Shown: one piece after another, positions 1-7,771 of the stretch
How the letters are laid out: every line of letters begins with the position of its first letter
How positions within the stretch are numbered: the first letter of the stretch is position 1
NCBI GenBank assembly: GCA_934444735.1
Contig: CAKSDE010000005.1
Span: 1 to 64,000 of the forward strand
Reading direction: 5' to 3'
DNA length: 64,000 nt
Source: an uncultured Clostridia bacterium
Lineage (GTDB): Bacteria; Bacillota; Clostridia; UBA1381
The notes under the pieces: generated by a model
Told to the model about the DNA's origin: nothing
The model's input: only the letters and a program-made list of their open reading frames with translations
The model's database searches: none
Translations under genes and position numbers: made by a program

Positions 1-2
1 AG

Positions 3-53
3 CAGATTGCGGTTATGAGACGCGACGGCGTATGCATATACGTCGAGCGGTGA
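3..53 (+). CDS. possible C-terminal end of a gene entering from the left
   Basis: An open frame enters from the left edge and stops with TGA at 51-53, giving a 16-residue tail ending DGVCIYVER. It would be convergent with the histidine kinase gene that ends at 86. The product cannot be identified from so little sequence. The same bases also resemble part of the hairpin repeat at 5070-5095 (a GTAC-rich dyad followed by GTC, AG and GG), so this could be non-coding repeat DNA. Confidence 0.25.
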   Translation, partial: QIAVMRRDGVCIYVER

Positions 54-85
54 ATAATTGTGAGGTGCGCCGATTATTTTGTGAG

Positions 86-1483
86 TCAATCTTCAACCGA
101 TAAGACAGGCAGATATATCGAGAATGTGCTTCCCATTTCTCCCTCACTTGTCACCTCTATCGTACCGCCGTGCATAAGAACCGCCTCTTTGGCGATGGCA
201 AGTCCCAAGCCTGTGCCGCCCGTATCACGCGCGCGCGAATCATCAAGACGGTAAAATCTTTCAAATATTTTATCTTTTTCACTCTCGGGAATTCCCGGGC
301 CGTTATCTTCAACACGCACAACCGCGAATTTGCCGTCTTTTAAAAGGCTTACCTTGACAAATCCGTTCTCGGGAGAATATTTTATGGCATTATCTATAAT
401 ATTATAGATTGCCTCCCAGATTTTATCGTAATCAAGCATGACTTCTTCTTTTATGTCGGAGGTGAGATTGGAATAGAGAACTATGCCCTTCTCGGTTGCT
501 TTCGGGGTGAGATTACGCACGATTGCATGAATCATCGCCGCCATATCCACCGGCACAAGCTTTGCCACATTCTTGCCCGAATCCATCTTCGTAAGCGCCA
601 AAAGCCGCTCCACAATTCGGGTTAAGCGATCCACTTCATTGCTTAAATCATTCAAAAATTCCTGCAGCATTTCAACATCGGGATCGGGCGTATCGACAAT
701 ACTGTCACAGATGAGTTTTATCGTTGCCAGCGGCGTTTTCAGCTCATGCGATACGTCGGACACGAATTTCCGCCGTTTTTCTTCCAAATCGGCAAGCTCC
801 GTTGTCATATAGTTCAGCGTTTCCGCCATTTGAGCAAACTCATTATGCCCTTTTACCTTTATCTTTTTATCAAAATTACCCTTTGATATTTCCTTTGCCA
901 CAGCTATAAACTCATCTATCGGCGAGGTCACTATAAAAGACATTCCCAAACTCAGCATACCCACCAAAACACTTATCAGAATCGAAACAGTCAGAAGATT
1001 AAGGGTTATAAACGATATGGTTTTATCTATGCTGTCAATCGTTTCTATCAGATATATTGCACCTATCGGGCTGTCGCCGCTTTTAATCGGCACCGCAATA
1101 CTCAGCATATTATTGCCCAGTTCATTTTCCGCAATATTAAAATCCTGCTCACCGTTTAGCGCGGTATTTATAATATCACGGATAAATACCTTCCCGACAA
1201 GCTCGGAGTTCGTATCAAAAACCACGGTATATGCCTTATTCACCGCTACCGCGCGGATATTCGTCCCGGTCAGAATCTGCAAGACGTCCTCGCCCGCCGC
1301 CGCGCTCTCCCCGTCGCTCATATGCGGCGACATGGTATCTGCAACAATATTCGCCTTTGCAAACATATTCACTTGTTCATTTTCATACAGCCGCTCCTTT
1401 AAGACGCCGAGAATATATATACTCATAAGTACGAGAGTAACCATAATAACCACAAAGTATGTTGCCATCATGCTCCAGCGCAT
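86..1483 (-). CDS. two-component sensor histidine kinase
   Basis: Membrane histidine kinase of 465 residues that should phosphorylate the response regulator encoded just upstream. Visible order: membrane helix at about 6-28, an extracytoplasmic sensor segment to about 157, a second helix at 158-186, a HAMP linker, then the H-box SDVSHELKTPL with phospho-acceptor His246. The N box (IIDNAIKYS), G1 (DNGPGIPE), F box (FERFYR) and G2 (GTGLGLAIAK) follow, so the ATPase domain looks intact. The architecture is that of PhoR/WalK-type kinases; the stimulus is unknown. It starts 16 bp after the regulator gene. No clear ribosome site precedes the first ATG, and the frame stays open upstream (QFFSS before the Met), so the start may lie slightly upstream at a non-ATG codon or at Met6. 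Confidence 0.93.
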   Translation of the reverse strand: MRWSMMATYFVVIMVTLVLMSIYILGVLKERLYENEQVNMFAKANIVADTMSPHMSDGESAAAGEDVLQILTGTNIRAVAVNKAYTVVFDTNSELVGKVFIRDIINTALNGEQDFNIAENELGNNMLSIAVPIKSGDSPIGAIYLIETIDSIDKTISFITLNLLTVSILISVLVGMLSLGMSFIVTSPIDEFIAVAKEISKGNFDKKIKVKGHNEFAQMAETLNYMTTELADLEEKRRKFVSDVSHELKTPLATIKLICDSIVDTPDPDVEMLQEFLNDLSNEVDRLTRIVERLLALTKMDSGKNVAKLVPVDMAAMIHAIVRNLTPKATEKGIVLYSNLTSDIKEEVMLDYDKIWEAIYNIIDNAIKYSPENGFVKVSLLKDGKFAVVRVEDNGPGIPESEKDKIFERFYRLDDSRARDTGGTGLGLAIAKEAVLMHGGTIEVTSEGEMGSTFSIYLPVLSVED

Positions 1484-1499
1484 TGAGGAAAAGAACTGC

Positions 1500-2186
1500 T
1501 TAATCTTTCTTGTAATAGTAACCCACTCCCCATTTTGTTTTTATGAAATCAGGCTCTGCCGGATTTTCCTCGATTTTCTCACGCAGACGTCTTATATGCA
1601 CGTCAACGGTACGCACATCTCCCGGATAATCAAATCCCCACGCTATATCCAAAAGATTCTCTCTCGTATAAACCTTTCCCGGATTCTTCACAAAAAGCTC
1701 CAAAAGATCAAATTCCTTACCGGTAAGATCGATAACCTTATCCTTTATCGTTATTCTTCTGAAATTGTAATCCAAAGTAATACTGCCCGATACCAGAATA
1801 TCCTTATTCTGCAGCTGCTGTCCCGCAGGCTTTACGCGGCGCAGGATAGCCTTGATTCTCGATGTAACCTCGCGGATATTAAACGGCTTTGTTATATAAT
1901 CGTCCGCGCCGTATTCAAGTCCCAAAATCTTATCTATATCCTCGCTCTTTGCCGTAAGCATGATAATCGGCACGTCCGAAAAGGCGCGTACCGTACGGCA
2001 CACCGTTAAACCGTCCATTTTGGGGAGCATCAGGTCAAGCAGGATAAGATCTATACTCTCATCATGTGCAAGCCTTACTGCCTCCTCGCCGTCAAATGCA
2101 GTAACAACCTCATATCCGTCCTGTTCAAGGTTATATTTTATTCCCTTTACCAATAATTTTTCATCATCTACCACAAGTATCTTCAT
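1500..2186 (-). CDS. OmpR/PhoB-family response regulator
   Basis: DNA-binding response regulator of 228 residues. The receiver domain starts KILVVDDE, with the acidic pair at 7-8, phospho-acceptor Asp51 (ILLDLMLP) and conserved Lys100 (ITKPF). A winged-helix effector domain fills the C-terminal hundred residues (GKEFDLLELF, RTVDVHIRRLREKIE). I chose the ATG at 2186 because AAAGGA lies just upstream and the protein then begins at the canonical beta strand; an upstream in-frame start would add nine unconserved residues. It sits between the ComEA-like gene (16 bp upstream) and its kinase (16 bp downstream), so the three form one transcription unit. The closest functional class is PhoB/WalR-like; targets are not evident. 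Confidence 0.93.
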   Translation of the reverse strand: MKILVVDDEKLLVKGIKYNLEQDGYEVVTAFDGEEAVRLAHDESIDLILLDLMLPKMDGLTVCRTVRAFSDVPIIMLTAKSEDIDKILGLEYGADDYITKPFNIREVTSRIKAILRRVKPAGQQLQNKDILVSGSITLDYNFRRITIKDKVIDLTGKEFDLLELFVKNPGKVYTRENLLDIAWGFDYPGDVRTVDVHIRRLREKIEENPAEPDFIKTKWGVGYYYKKD

Positions 2187-2202
2187 TATTCCCATTCCTT
2201 TC

Positions 2203-2721
2203 CTACTCAACACATATTTTATCTTTTATATTTGCAAATCTTTTCTCGCCTATACCCGAAACCTTCATTATATCCTCAATCACTTCAAACGGTCCGTTTG
2301 TCTCTCTGTAATCGATAATCCTTTGAGAAATCTTCTCGCCGACACCGTAGAGCGTCATCAATTCTGCAGAGTCCGCCGTATTTATGTTTATGAGGTTTGA
2401 GTTACTCTCACTCTCAGTCGGCACCTCCTCCGTATCGGTGCTTGGTACTTCTTTTTCCTCGGTTGTTCCCGGGTGCCATGTATCCTCGGTATCTTCCTCC
2501 GAGGTATCCGCAGCCTTATCCGAAATCCCCTCCTGTTTTACATCAGATTCCTCCTCGACAGCCGAATCTGTCACCGCCGTATCCTCGCTGACGCACGGAT
2601 AGCTTGCCATCTGCCTTCCCAAAGTCCCCACCGCAAAAGACGCGGCACAAAGCACAACATATAAAGCGATCCTACCTTTCTTCACTTTTGATGTTCCCTC
2701 TTTTTTAAAAAAATTCATCAT
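2203..2721 (-). CDS. ComEA-like membrane-anchored helix-hairpin-helix protein
   Basis: A 172-residue protein with a short basic N-terminus, one membrane helix at about 17-35, a long acidic Ser/Thr/Glu linker, and a C-terminal ComEA-type double helix-hairpin-helix domain (ININTADSAELMTLYGVGEKI and VSGIGEKRFANI). In ComEA this domain binds incoming DNA outside the membrane during natural transformation. By family a DNA-binding or competence role is likely, but no other com gene is visible here. The start was taken at the first of two adjacent ATGs because GAGAGGG lies directly upstream; the longer open frame upstream lacks a site. It is the first gene of the regulator/kinase operon, and a TATAAT-like -10 at about 2750 on the minus strand precedes it. 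Confidence 0.85.
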   Translation of the reverse strand: MMNFFKKEGTSKVKKGRIALYVVLCAASFAVGTLGRQMASYPCVSEDTAVTDSAVEEESDVKQEGISDKAADTSEEDTEDTWHPGTTEEKEVPSTDTEEVPTESESNSNLININTADSAELMTLYGVGEKISQRIIDYRETNGPFEVIEDIMKVSGIGEKRFANIKDKICVE

Positions 2722-2800
2722 ATTTTTCCCTCTCATTTTCGCATATATATACATTATAACACAAGACGATATATTTTTTCCATAGTTTTTTGAGTTTTTA

Positions 2801-2829
2801 TTGATTTTTGTTGAAATTTTTTGTATAAT
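2801..2829 (+). promoter_or_regulatory. sigma-A promoter for the carboxypeptidase gene
   Basis: TTGATT at 2801-2806, a 17-base spacer and a perfect TATAAT at 2824-2829. It lies 33 bp before the start codon at 2862, so the leader is short. Confidence 0.75.
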
Positions 2830-2861
2830 AGAATATGAAATATATTTTTTGGAGGCAAAAT

Positions 2862-4352
2862 ATGAGCAAAAAATCAATTTTTTCCCTTACAGCCGCCTTG
2901 ATTTTAACATTCACACTTCAAAGCGGAGTATTTTCGGAAAAATCAGACAACGGACAAGCATCCGAACAAAAAACAACACAAAGCTCAGCAGACAGTAAAA
3001 CAACGGATAAAAAGAACACCGATTCAACCGACAAGGATACCGACACAAGCAATAAATCAACCGACAAAAAAGATACAGACACAAAAAAGACAGATTCGTC
3101 CGCGGACAGCACCGATGAATTTCCCGAGCTGCATACCGATTATTATATGCTTGCCGATCTTGACTCGGGAGATATTTTAAGCAGTAAAAATATCAATGAA
3201 AAGGTATATCCCGCAAGCACGACCAAGATACTCACCGGGATAATCGCTCTGGAAAATCTGGACCTTGCAAAGGTAGTAACCGCCACAAACGAGGCGATTG
3301 ATCCGATAGATAACAAGCACTCCAACATGGGAATACGTGTCGGCGAAGAGCTCACCGTAGAGCAGCTTTTATACGGTATGCTCGTCCACTCCGCAAATGA
3401 TGCCGCAAATGTTTTGGCAGTCGAGATTTCCGGCGGGCTTGACAAATTTGCCGATCTGATGAACGAACGCGCACGCGAGCTGGGTGCCGAAAACTCACAT
3501 TTTACAAATGCGCACGGTTTTCACGACGACAACCACTACACCACAATTTCGGATCTTGCAAAATTTGCCTGTTATGCCATGCAGAATGAAAAATTCCGTG
3601 AAATTGTTTCAACATCACGCTATCAAATTCCGCCGACAAACAAATACACACAGATAAGATACCTGGCAAACACAAATATGCTTATTTCCAATAACCGCGC
3701 CAGTATGCATCTGTATAAATATGCTATCGGTATAAAAACAGGACACACCGATGAATCGGGGAGCTGCCTTGTTGCCGCAGCGGACAAGAACGGCACCAAG
3801 CTGCTTTCAATTGTGATGAAATGCCAAAATGACGGATACGCTGAAAAAGCATATTCCTTTGTCGATACAAAAGCGCTTTTTGAATACGGCTACAACCATT
3901 TTACGCGTATTGTTGTTGCCTCAAAAGAGGATATTGTATCGAACTTAAAGGTCAGAGAGGCAAAGGACGGCACAAAGGTTTCACTCTCTCCTGCCGATGA
4001 TATTGCGGTACTGCTCCCCAAAGATACCGACAAATCGCTTATAAAGTGCGACACCGAAACAGAAGAGGCAAAGGCACCGATAGACAAGGGAGACATTCTC
4101 GGCAAAGCGACATATTCATTGGACGGTAAAGTTCTCGGAACGGTAAACCTGATTGCAGCAAACGATGTAAAAAGAGACTTTTTATTGCATATAATCTATT
4201 CGATAACCGATATACTGTCCAATCCGATTGTCATTATCGCACTGATAGTGCTTATACTGTTCCTCTTATACGCACGCTCCATACGAATCAAAAACCGCCG
4301 CCGTCAAAGACGCAGACTAAGAGAAATGGAAGAACGCGACGAATGGAAATAA
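2862..4352 (+). CDS. D-alanyl-D-alanine carboxypeptidase (low-molecular-weight penicillin-binding protein)
   Basis: Serine peptidase of the S11 family (DacA/DacF type) that trims the terminal D-Ala from peptidoglycan stem peptides outside the membrane; 496 residues. A signal peptide covers about the first 25 residues, followed by a low-complexity linker of Thr, Lys, Asp and Ser to about residue 85. Catalytic motifs are present: S119-T-T-K122, S177-A-N179 and K292-T-G294. A PBP5-type C-terminal domain is followed by a C-terminal membrane helix (about 445-470) and a very basic tail. The start at 2862 has GGAGG just upstream. The linker is longer and more charged than usual for the family and may span the wall. 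Confidence 0.95.
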   Translation: MSKKSIFSLTAALILTFTLQSGVFSEKSDNGQASEQKTTQSSADSKTTDKKNTDSTDKDTDTSNKSTDKKDTDTKKTDSSADSTDEFPELHTDYYMLADLDSGDILSSKNINEKVYPASTTKILTGIIALENLDLAKVVTATNEAIDPIDNKHSNMGIRVGEELTVEQLLYGMLVHSANDAANVLAVEISGGLDKFADLMNERARELGAENSHFTNAHGFHDDNHYTTISDLAKFACYAMQNEKFREIVSTSRYQIPPTNKYTQIRYLANTNMLISNNRASMHLYKYAIGIKTGHTDESGSCLVAAADKNGTKLLSIVMKCQNDGYAEKAYSFVDTKALFEYGYNHFTRIVVASKEDIVSNLKVREAKDGTKVSLSPADDIAVLLPKDTDKSLIKCDTETEEAKAPIDKGDILGKATYSLDGKVLGTVNLIAANDVKRDFLLHIIYSITDILSNPIVIIALIVLILFLLYARSIRIKNRRRQRRRLREMEERDEWK

Positions 4353-4369
4353 AAGCTTTAATAAAAAAC

Positions 4370-4400
4370 AAAAGACACATTATTGTATAGTGTGTCTTTT
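4370..4400 (+). terminator. intrinsic terminator after the carboxypeptidase gene
   Basis: Hairpin with arms AAAAGACACA and TGTGTCTTTT around a ten-base loop, 18 bp after the stop codon and ending in a T-rich arm. Confidence 0.75.
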
Positions 4401-4412
4401 AAAATTTAAAAA

Positions 4413-4442
4413 TTGACATCAATAATCCGCCCATGATATAAT
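4413..4442 (+). promoter_or_regulatory. sigma-A promoter with extended -10
   Basis: Perfect TTGACA at 4413-4418, an 18-base spacer and TGATATAAT ending at 4442. It drives the small membrane protein gene starting at 4512. Confidence 0.8.
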
Positions 4443-4511
4443 TACAGTACTTTAGACAGATAATTGTAAAATATTAGCTGTTTGGTAGTTTATTGGGAGG
4501 GAGGATAAAAA

Positions 4512-4940
4512 ATGGACTTTATATTACCTTTTATTATTGCGCTTGCCGTAGTAGTTATAATTCGTCTGCTTGCAGGAACAGATAATATCATAGGGCATAT
4601 CTGCCGCGCATTCTGGAACATATCATTTAAAATCGTCGCATTTATCCCATTCATAGGTTGGATGTCGCATTTCATCATTGCCGATACCGATGCGGAAATC
4701 CGAGCAAAAGAAAGTTATGTTGAAACGGGCAGAACAGTTGATTCAATGGCTTACGATGCCGTCGATGCCGCCGCAAAAAGACAAATCGAGCAAGCGAAAG
4801 AACGCGAAAGGCTGCGCCTCGAGATCCAATCACGTCTTGACCGCACAGATGACGTTGTCGTAAGCGACACTGCCGAATTTGTTCGCATCAACGGAAAAGA
4901 CTATACTGTTCAAGAAGTTAAAAATATGCTGAATTTTTAG
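4512..4940 (+). CDS. small membrane protein of unknown function
   Basis: A 142-residue protein I do not recognise. Residues 3-20 form a hydrophobic helix, and a second hydrophobic stretch at about 38-57 (IVAFIPFIGW) suggests two membrane passes. A charged, probably cytoplasmic helical region rich in Lys, Arg, Glu and Ala spans about 75-110, followed by a short tail (VRINGKDYTVQEVKNML). A very strong ribosome site (GGGAGGGAGG) and a near-consensus promoter suggest good expression. It is monocistronic: a terminator precedes its promoter and a 40-bp palindrome follows its stop. Confidence 0.75.
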   Translation: MDFILPFIIALAVVVIIRLLAGTDNIIGHICRAFWNISFKIVAFIPFIGWMSHFIIADTDAEIRAKESYVETGRTVDSMAYDAVDAAAKRQIEQAKERERLRLEIQSRLDRTDDVVVSDTAEFVRINGKDYTVQEVKNMLNF

Positions 4941-4962
4941 TAAAAAGCTTTATCTGAAAAAA

Positions 4963-5002
4963 GAGCTGTTTAAAAAAATCAATTGATTTTTTTAAACAGC
5001 TC
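4963..5002 (+). terminator. 40-bp perfect palindrome, bidirectional terminator
   Basis: A perfect inverted repeat with arms starting GAGCTGTTTAAA and centre ATCAATTGAT. It lies between the convergent small membrane protein and C39-like peptidase genes. The same ATCAATTGAT core recurs in the terminators at 43528-43559 and 62915-62948, and the GGCTGT or AGCTGT shoulder recurs in most of the set. Confidence 0.7.
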
Positions 5003-5014
5003 CTGCTTTTGGAA

Positions 5015-5165
5015 GAGGAATAGAAAAAAAGCTTTGGAATTAACAAACTGAGCCAAAGCTTTGGCTTTGGGATACCCGCCGGTGTACATGTGTACGTCAA
5101 GTGGCTCAGTTTGTTGATAGCAAGAAAAAAATGATTTTTCCTGCGTTTCGGAGTTTTTTAACATT
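5015..5165. repeat. nested-hairpin intergenic repeat, copy 1
   Basis: After the palindrome comes an outer inverted repeat (AAAAAGCTTTGGAATTAAC against TTTCGGAGTTTTTTAAC). Inside it is a hairpin AACAAACTGAGCC ... GGCTCAGTTTGTT that encloses a GTACATGTGTAC dyad, and then a smaller one (GCAAGAAAAA ... TTTTTCCTGC). The same arrangement occurs at 43575-43780 and, more divergently, at 23610-23745. Short open frames here are artefacts of the repeat. Confidence 0.65.
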
Positions 5166-5173
5166 CCCTTTTT

Positions 5174-6250
5174 TTATTCAATTGCTCCTATTGCCGATAT
5201 CGTTGTTATATCGCGCTTTTTAAGGCAGGTTTCTCCCCATGTGCTGTTACCTGTCTGCAATGCGGGATCGTTAAAGAAAATCGTATCTCCCTCATATCCG
5301 ATTGCAACCATCGTATGCGGCATTGAGTTATCACGCACCAGCACGCCCTTCGGGTGACGGTCAAGCGCCTCTTTTAACGCCGCCACAACCTTATCGCTGC
5401 TCGAATTATCAATATTCGTCAATCCGCGCATCGTATCATAGCCTTTATAGTAAGGCGACGAGGTATCTATCGCCGGGACGAACTTTTTGCCGTATGTTGA
5501 GACTATCGAACCGTGATAGCATATCTTTGGACTTCCGCCCGCCGCTATATTTATATCCGCAATATCCTTCGGTGTAATCGTATTTCCCGTCAGGTCGGAC
5601 AAAAGCATGGCATAAGATACCACATAGCAATATCCGTTTCTTCCTGCCGTCCAGCCGTAAGAAGAGCTGTATGCGTCTATATATGACTGATCATACTGAC
5701 TGTAGAAGGTATGAGAATTGCCTGTCACATTCGCAAGCATCTGCTCATTATACTCTGCCAGAACATCATTACTTGCTCTTGCGGCATTTCCCACCGCATC
5801 CGCAACATCTGACATATAAATATATACGCTGTTGTTCTGCGCATTCCACACAACATCTGCCCCGAACGATTCGGAAATACTTCTTAATGGAACGTATGTC
5901 ACCGAATTTATTATCTCGGGCGGCAAGAGCATATCTATCTCTTTGATCTCATTTGCACTGTTCAAAACCTGCATCTTATTGTCGCCGATCGTCATGGTGA
6001 GCCGTAAATTGTCATTAAACGCATAAACCTTTTTGGTCTGCTGATTCCAGGCAATCTTAAAGCCCGCCTTTTCCGAAAGCTCTCTTACCGGCACTATCGT
6101 TGTTCCGTTTTCTATAAGCGCCGGATTTGAAAATTCTGTCAAACTGTCATTTAAATAAATGGGAGATTCGGATACGGTCGCTGCATACGCCGATTGTGAA
6201 AGCATTATTCCCGCAATCATAACCGACGAAAATACGGTACTTTTTCTCAT
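5174..6250 (-). CDS. secreted stalk-domain protein with C39-like cysteine peptidase domain
   Basis: A 358-residue exported protein. A signal peptide (ends about AYA, residue 23) is followed by a copper-amine-oxidase-like stalk domain (TTIVPVRELSEKAGF..., SVTYVPLRSISESFGADVVW). Despite its name this domain is structural and wall-associated. A papain-fold C39-type domain follows, with candidate catalytic residues Cys208 (NGYCYVVSY), His312 (MPHTMVAIGY) and Asp328 (FFNDPA). It probably cleaves peptides outside the cell; the substrate is unknown. The start has AAAGGAG upstream. It is monocistronic, with its own promoter and a hairpin (6281-6306) in its leader. Confidence 0.8.
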   Translation of the reverse strand: MRKSTVFSSVMIAGIMLSQSAYAATVSESPIYLNDSLTEFSNPALIENGTTIVPVRELSEKAGFKIAWNQQTKKVYAFNDNLRLTMTIGDNKMQVLNSANEIKEIDMLLPPEIINSVTYVPLRSISESFGADVVWNAQNNSVYIYMSDVADAVGNAARASNDVLAEYNEQMLANVTGNSHTFYSQYDQSYIDAYSSSYGWTAGRNGYCYVVSYAMLLSDLTGNTITPKDIADINIAAGGSPKICYHGSIVSTYGKKFVPAIDTSSPYYKGYDTMRGLTNIDNSSSDKVVAALKEALDRHPKGVLVRDNSMPHTMVAIGYEGDTIFFNDPALQTGNSTWGETCLKKRDITTISAIGAIE

Positions 6251-6280
6251 AATTTTCTCCTTTATTTTCTTTTTTTAGGT

Positions 6281-6306
6281 TCTTGTAAAATCCGATTTTT
6301 ACAAGA
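6281..6306 (-). other. hairpin in the leader of the C39-like peptidase gene
   Basis: Arms TCTTGTAAAA (6281-6290) and TTTTACAAGA (6297-6306) with a six-base loop, inside the untranslated leader. It could affect mRNA stability or translation. Confidence 0.45.
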
Positions 6307-6328
6307 CACTTTTAGCATAACAGTCATT

Positions 6329-6357
6329 ATTATAACACAAAATATTCCAAATGTCCA
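6329..6357 (-). promoter_or_regulatory. promoter of the C39-like peptidase gene
   Basis: On the minus strand: TGGACA (6352-6357), a 17-base spacer and TATAAT (6329-6334), giving a leader of about 70 bases. Confidence 0.65.
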
Positions 6358-6614
6358 GCAAAATTTTTTAAACAATTTGTTAACATTTGCTTAATAACTC
6401 TCGCCGTTTACTTTGCACACCTTCCATAAACCCCTTGTTTTATGCGGTTTTCCCAAATTTCGGCATACAAAAAATACCGCAGAAAAAGCATAAAAATTGT
6501 TACAAAATTTATACGTTTTCCGCGATATTTCACATAAACCATGTCTAAATTCAAAATGTTACAGCTTAACATAAATTAGTTTACAGACAGATTACAAAAG
6601 TGTTATTATCCCCT

Positions 6615-6729
6615 TTATCCACACACTTATCCACTATCCACAGGGCAAAATATCGCTGTTTCGACACATTTTGCCGAGTTATCCACGTATTTTTGTGGAT
6701 AAGTGAATTACTTTATCCACTTATCCACA
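6615..6729. other. cluster of seven DnaA boxes (candidate oriC or DnaA control region)
   Basis: Perfect TTATCCACA boxes lie at 6615-6623 and 6721-6729, and a perfect reverse box (TGTGGATAA) at 6694-6702. Boxes with one mismatch lie at 6627-6635, 6634-6642, 6679-6687 and 6713-6721. The 250 bp to the left (6350-6600) are very AT-rich and carry no gene, as expected for an unwinding region. Most genes to the right (7.7-21 kb) run rightward and most to the left run leftward, as expected near an origin, but no dnaA, dnaN or rpmH is nearby. The spacing and density are typical of bacterial oriC; a DnaA-titration or DnaA-regulated promoter region is the alternative. Confidence 0.6.
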
Positions 6730-6757
6730 GGTTTACATAAGTGAAAAAATAATGCCG

Positions 6758-7621
6758 TTATTTAAGCATCGCGGAAACAACAATCCGCGCATTTTCATCA
6801 TATATTTTCGAGAGCATATCATCGGGGAGCGGATTTTTTCCATGCCCCATTTCGACCGTAAATCCCGCTTTTCCGAATTCTTTTATAAACCAGTCCTTGC
6901 AGCCGCCGAATGCCGCGCTCCCCGTCGGTGTCGCGACCGTATATCCGCTCACCTCGGAAAAACGCTTTGCCAGCTCATACGATTCGGCGGACATCTTACC
7001 GTCAAAATCATAATAAATCTCGCCGCCCTGCGCATGAAACGCCAAAAGCCTGTCAAATTTTTCACCGCGCACAAACTCCACTACAGCTTTCGTTTCCGGC
7101 TCGCTTTCCGAATACGGACCGCTGTTTTTTGAGGGCGCACTCGCCTTTTCAACCACCTGCCACGACGCATCGTAGTTATGGTTAATATCCACACAATTCG
7201 CATTCGCCTGCCACACCTTATTAAAGCTGTGTATTCCGACCATGCTGATAATCTTCCTGTGATACGGATTCGTTATATCAAGACCGTGTATTGCAATATC
7301 TACACCATCGGGATTTACCATCGGCACGGCAAAAAGCGACACGCTCTCATAAAGCTTTTTTGCGCTGTGTCCGCATATATCCGTCTCACACGATACGGCA
7401 CTTGCGTAATTCTCAATAAATTTCATAATGAATGCCGAGCTTATGTACTCCAATCCGTGATGTGCGCCGTTTATAAAGACCTTCCGTTTCCCCTTGCCAA
7501 TCCTAAGACAATAAATCTTTTTTTCCATGACGCTCTCGCCTATAGAAAAAAATTCCGCAAACGGGAATCTCCGGCAAATATTTTCCGCACTTTTAAGCAT
7601 ATCATTATAATCATATCCCAT
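6758..7621 (-). CDS. M14-family zinc carboxypeptidase
   Basis: A 287-residue metallocarboxypeptidase without a visible signal peptide. Zinc ligands fit the motif at His55-G-L-Glu58 and His196 (LLAFHAQGG), with the general base Glu257 (FTVEMGHG). The substrate-side segments NPDGVDIA and CVDINHNYD are also present. By similarity to gamma-D-glutamyl-L-diamino-acid endopeptidases it may process peptidoglycan peptides, probably inside the cell given the lack of a leader. The start at 7621 has GAAGGGG upstream. It is divergent from addB and ends 28 bp from the DnaA-box cluster. In a typical family member the third motif reads NRNF; here it reads NHNY. Confidence 0.85.
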   Translation of the reverse strand: MGYDYNDMLKSAENICRRFPFAEFFSIGESVMEKKIYCLRIGKGKRKVFINGAHHGLEYISSAFIMKFIENYASAVSCETDICGHSAKKLYESVSLFAVPMVNPDGVDIAIHGLDITNPYHRKIISMVGIHSFNKVWQANANCVDINHNYDASWQVVEKASAPSKNSGPYSESEPETKAVVEFVRGEKFDRLLAFHAQGGEIYYDFDGKMSAESYELAKRFSEVSGYTVATPTGSAAFGGCKDWFIKEFGKAGFTVEMGHGKNPLPDDMLSKIYDENARIVVSAMLK

Positions 7622-7697
7622 AATAAAAACCCCTTCTGTAATAAAAAGTTATCCTTTTATATCATATGAAAAAAAGCAAAAATATATGCACGAATTA

Positions 7698-7726
7698 TGG
7701 ACAAACCGTAAAATTGCTGATATAAT
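7698..7726 (+). promoter_or_regulatory. promoter of addBA
   Basis: TGGACA (7698-7703), a 17-base spacer and an extended -10 TGATATAAT ending at 7726, 45 bp before the addB start. Confidence 0.7.
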
Positions 7727-7771
7727 AGGTGATATAAAAAAAGTAACTTTCAAATAACGGGAGATGAGATA

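Noticed and set aside
1017..2009. Open frame of 330 codons on the plus strand
   Set aside because: It lies antisense to the histidine kinase and response regulator, which have full motif sets; no ribosome site and low-complexity composition.
4979..5164. Short frame encoding DVHMYTGGYPKAKA-like sequence
   Set aside because: Falls entirely inside the nested-hairpin repeat; it is a by-product of the repeat stems.
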